DNA of 14,500 nt from JAQVWU01 sp964628455. GTDB lineage: Bacteria; Bacillota; Clostridia; Oscillospirales; CAG-272. The stretch spans positions 1 to 14,500 of the forward strand of contig CAZVPD010000099.1 of the NCBI GenBank assembly GCA_964628455.1, read 5' to 3'. Positions within the stretch are counted from its first letter, which is position 1, and the number at the start of each line of letters is the position of its first letter. Both the position numbers and the translations under genes were made by a program. Shown one piece after another: positions 13,789 to 14,500 of the stretch. Below the pieces are notes generated by a model that did no database searches, was not told the DNA's origin, and saw only the letters and a list, made by a program, of their open reading frames with translations.

Positions 13789-14500
13789 ATGAACGGAATT
13801 AAAAAAATCGGGTGGGTTATCCCGAAAAAATCTGCTGAAATCTCGGAATCCCGGTTTGGAATCGGGCTTGAAAAAATCGACCGCTACCTGTATGAGCCCG
13901 GACCGATATACGATCCGCTGGCAGAAATGGGTGTGAAATATGTACGCATCCAGTCAGGATGGGCGAGAACGGAAAAAGAAGAAGGCGTTTATGACTTTGC
14001 ATGGATTGATTCCATTGTGGATAATCTGGTATCACGGGGTTTGATTCCGTGGATTTGTCTTTGCTATGGCAACCCGATTTATACCGAAAGCGCAAAGGCG
14101 GTACGCGGAGCCATCGGATGCCCGCCGGTCTTCAGCGAAAAAGAAGCGGACGCTTGGGACCGATATGTGGAAGCCTGCGTCAGTCGTTACCGCGGCAAGG
14201 TATATATGTATGAAATCTGGAACGAGCCGGACGGACAGCATTGCTGGCGGCATGGAGTAAATGCAGGCGAATACGGTAAATTTGTTCACCGTACCTCTGC
14301 AGCTATCCGTTGTTCCGATTCCGAGGCTAAGATTTTGGCAGGTTCCTTCTTCTCAGCACAGTCCGCGGAATATCTTTACAGCTTTCTTAAAGAGCTTGAA
14401 GTGGGTGATATTGATTATGTAACGTATCATCAGTATAAATTCCGTGTTGAAAACGGTATCGAGGCCTACGCACGCGGGATTCAAAGTATACTAAAAAGCT
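13789..14500 (+). CDS. Clan GH-A glycoside hydrolase (GH39-like), 5' part (cut by window end)
   Basis: The open frame starts at ATG 13789, three bases after the GH110-like gene, with AAAGG in that gene's last codons as ribosome binding site. It runs off the window after 237 residues. It is a TIM-barrel glycosidase: LAEMGVKYVRIQSGWARTE (45-63) is the first barrel unit, followed by IPWICLCYGNP and the acid/base motif YEIWNEPDG (Glu146). GDIDYVTYHQY (206-216) marks a later strand. This pattern fits GH39 beta-xylosidases and related GH-A families; the nucleophile lies beyond the end. There is no signal peptide, so it would cut imported oligosaccharides in the cytoplasm together with the two upstream proteins. 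The exact family and substrate cannot be fixed from this part. Confidence 0.8.
   Translation, partial: MNGIKKIGWVIPKKSAEISESRFGIGLEKIDRYLYEPGPIYDPLAEMGVKYVRIQSGWARTEKEEGVYDFAWIDSIVDNLVSRGLIPWICLCYGNPIYTESAKAVRGAIGCPPVFSEKEADAWDRYVEACVSRYRGKVYMYEIWNEPDGQHCWRHGVNAGEYGKFVHRTSAAIRCSDSEAKILAGSFFSAQSAEYLYSFLKELEVGDIDYVTYHQYKFRVENGIEAYARGIQSILKS

Noticed and set aside
1..14500. CRISPR arrays, tRNA or rRNA genes
   Set aside because: No regularly spaced repeats with unique spacers, and no tRNA cloverleaf or rRNA-like stretch was seen.

Overview
The window looks like a carbohydrate-use region of an anaerobic Firmicute (Clostridia, probably a gut, rumen or digester lineage). This rests on the type of ABC solute-binding lipoproteins, a DUF5107/TPR protein, a sugar-sensor regulator, strong AAGGAGG ribosome binding sites, TTG starts and AT-rich spacers. 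It is unfinished or metagenomic sequence: a run of ten Ns at 9948-9957 breaks one gene. The species is inferred only loosely.

Layout. 1-282: tail of an IS5-type transposase. 306-1799 (+): solute-binding lipoprotein 1. 1800-3297: a mobile-element graveyard. It holds a hairpin, a possible 61-aa gene on the minus strand, the 3' end of a group II intron (domains V and VI, 3' splice site after 2544), the C-terminal part of an IS3-family transposase into which that intron inserted, and an IS150-like right-end sequence near 3057-3076. 3298-4143 (-): secreted CBM9 protein with a C-terminal membrane anchor. 4332-5786 (-) and 5808-7199 (-): solute-binding lipoprotein 2 and a SASA-family esterase, as one transcription unit. 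7200-7666: long regulatory spacer with inverted and direct repeats. 7667-8746 (-): regulator with a LacI-type sugar-binding domain and a C-terminal helix-turn-helix. 8951-14500 (+), divergent from the regulator: DUF5107-TPR protein, a GH110-like beta-helix protein and a clan GH-A glycosidase that runs off the window.

How the genes may work together (inference): the lipoproteins and the anchored CBM9 protein would capture glycans at the surface. The esterase and the three-gene plus-strand operon have no signal peptides, so they would deacetylate and split imported oligosaccharides in the cytoplasm. The regulator would tie this to sugar supply. No permease or ATPase gene is visible.

The most notable signal is an identical 11-bp sequence, ATTTATACTGC, in three separate promoter spacers: before the CBM9 gene (overlapping its predicted -10), before the esterase operon, and between the regulator and the glycosidase operon. 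It is a good candidate operator for a local regulon.
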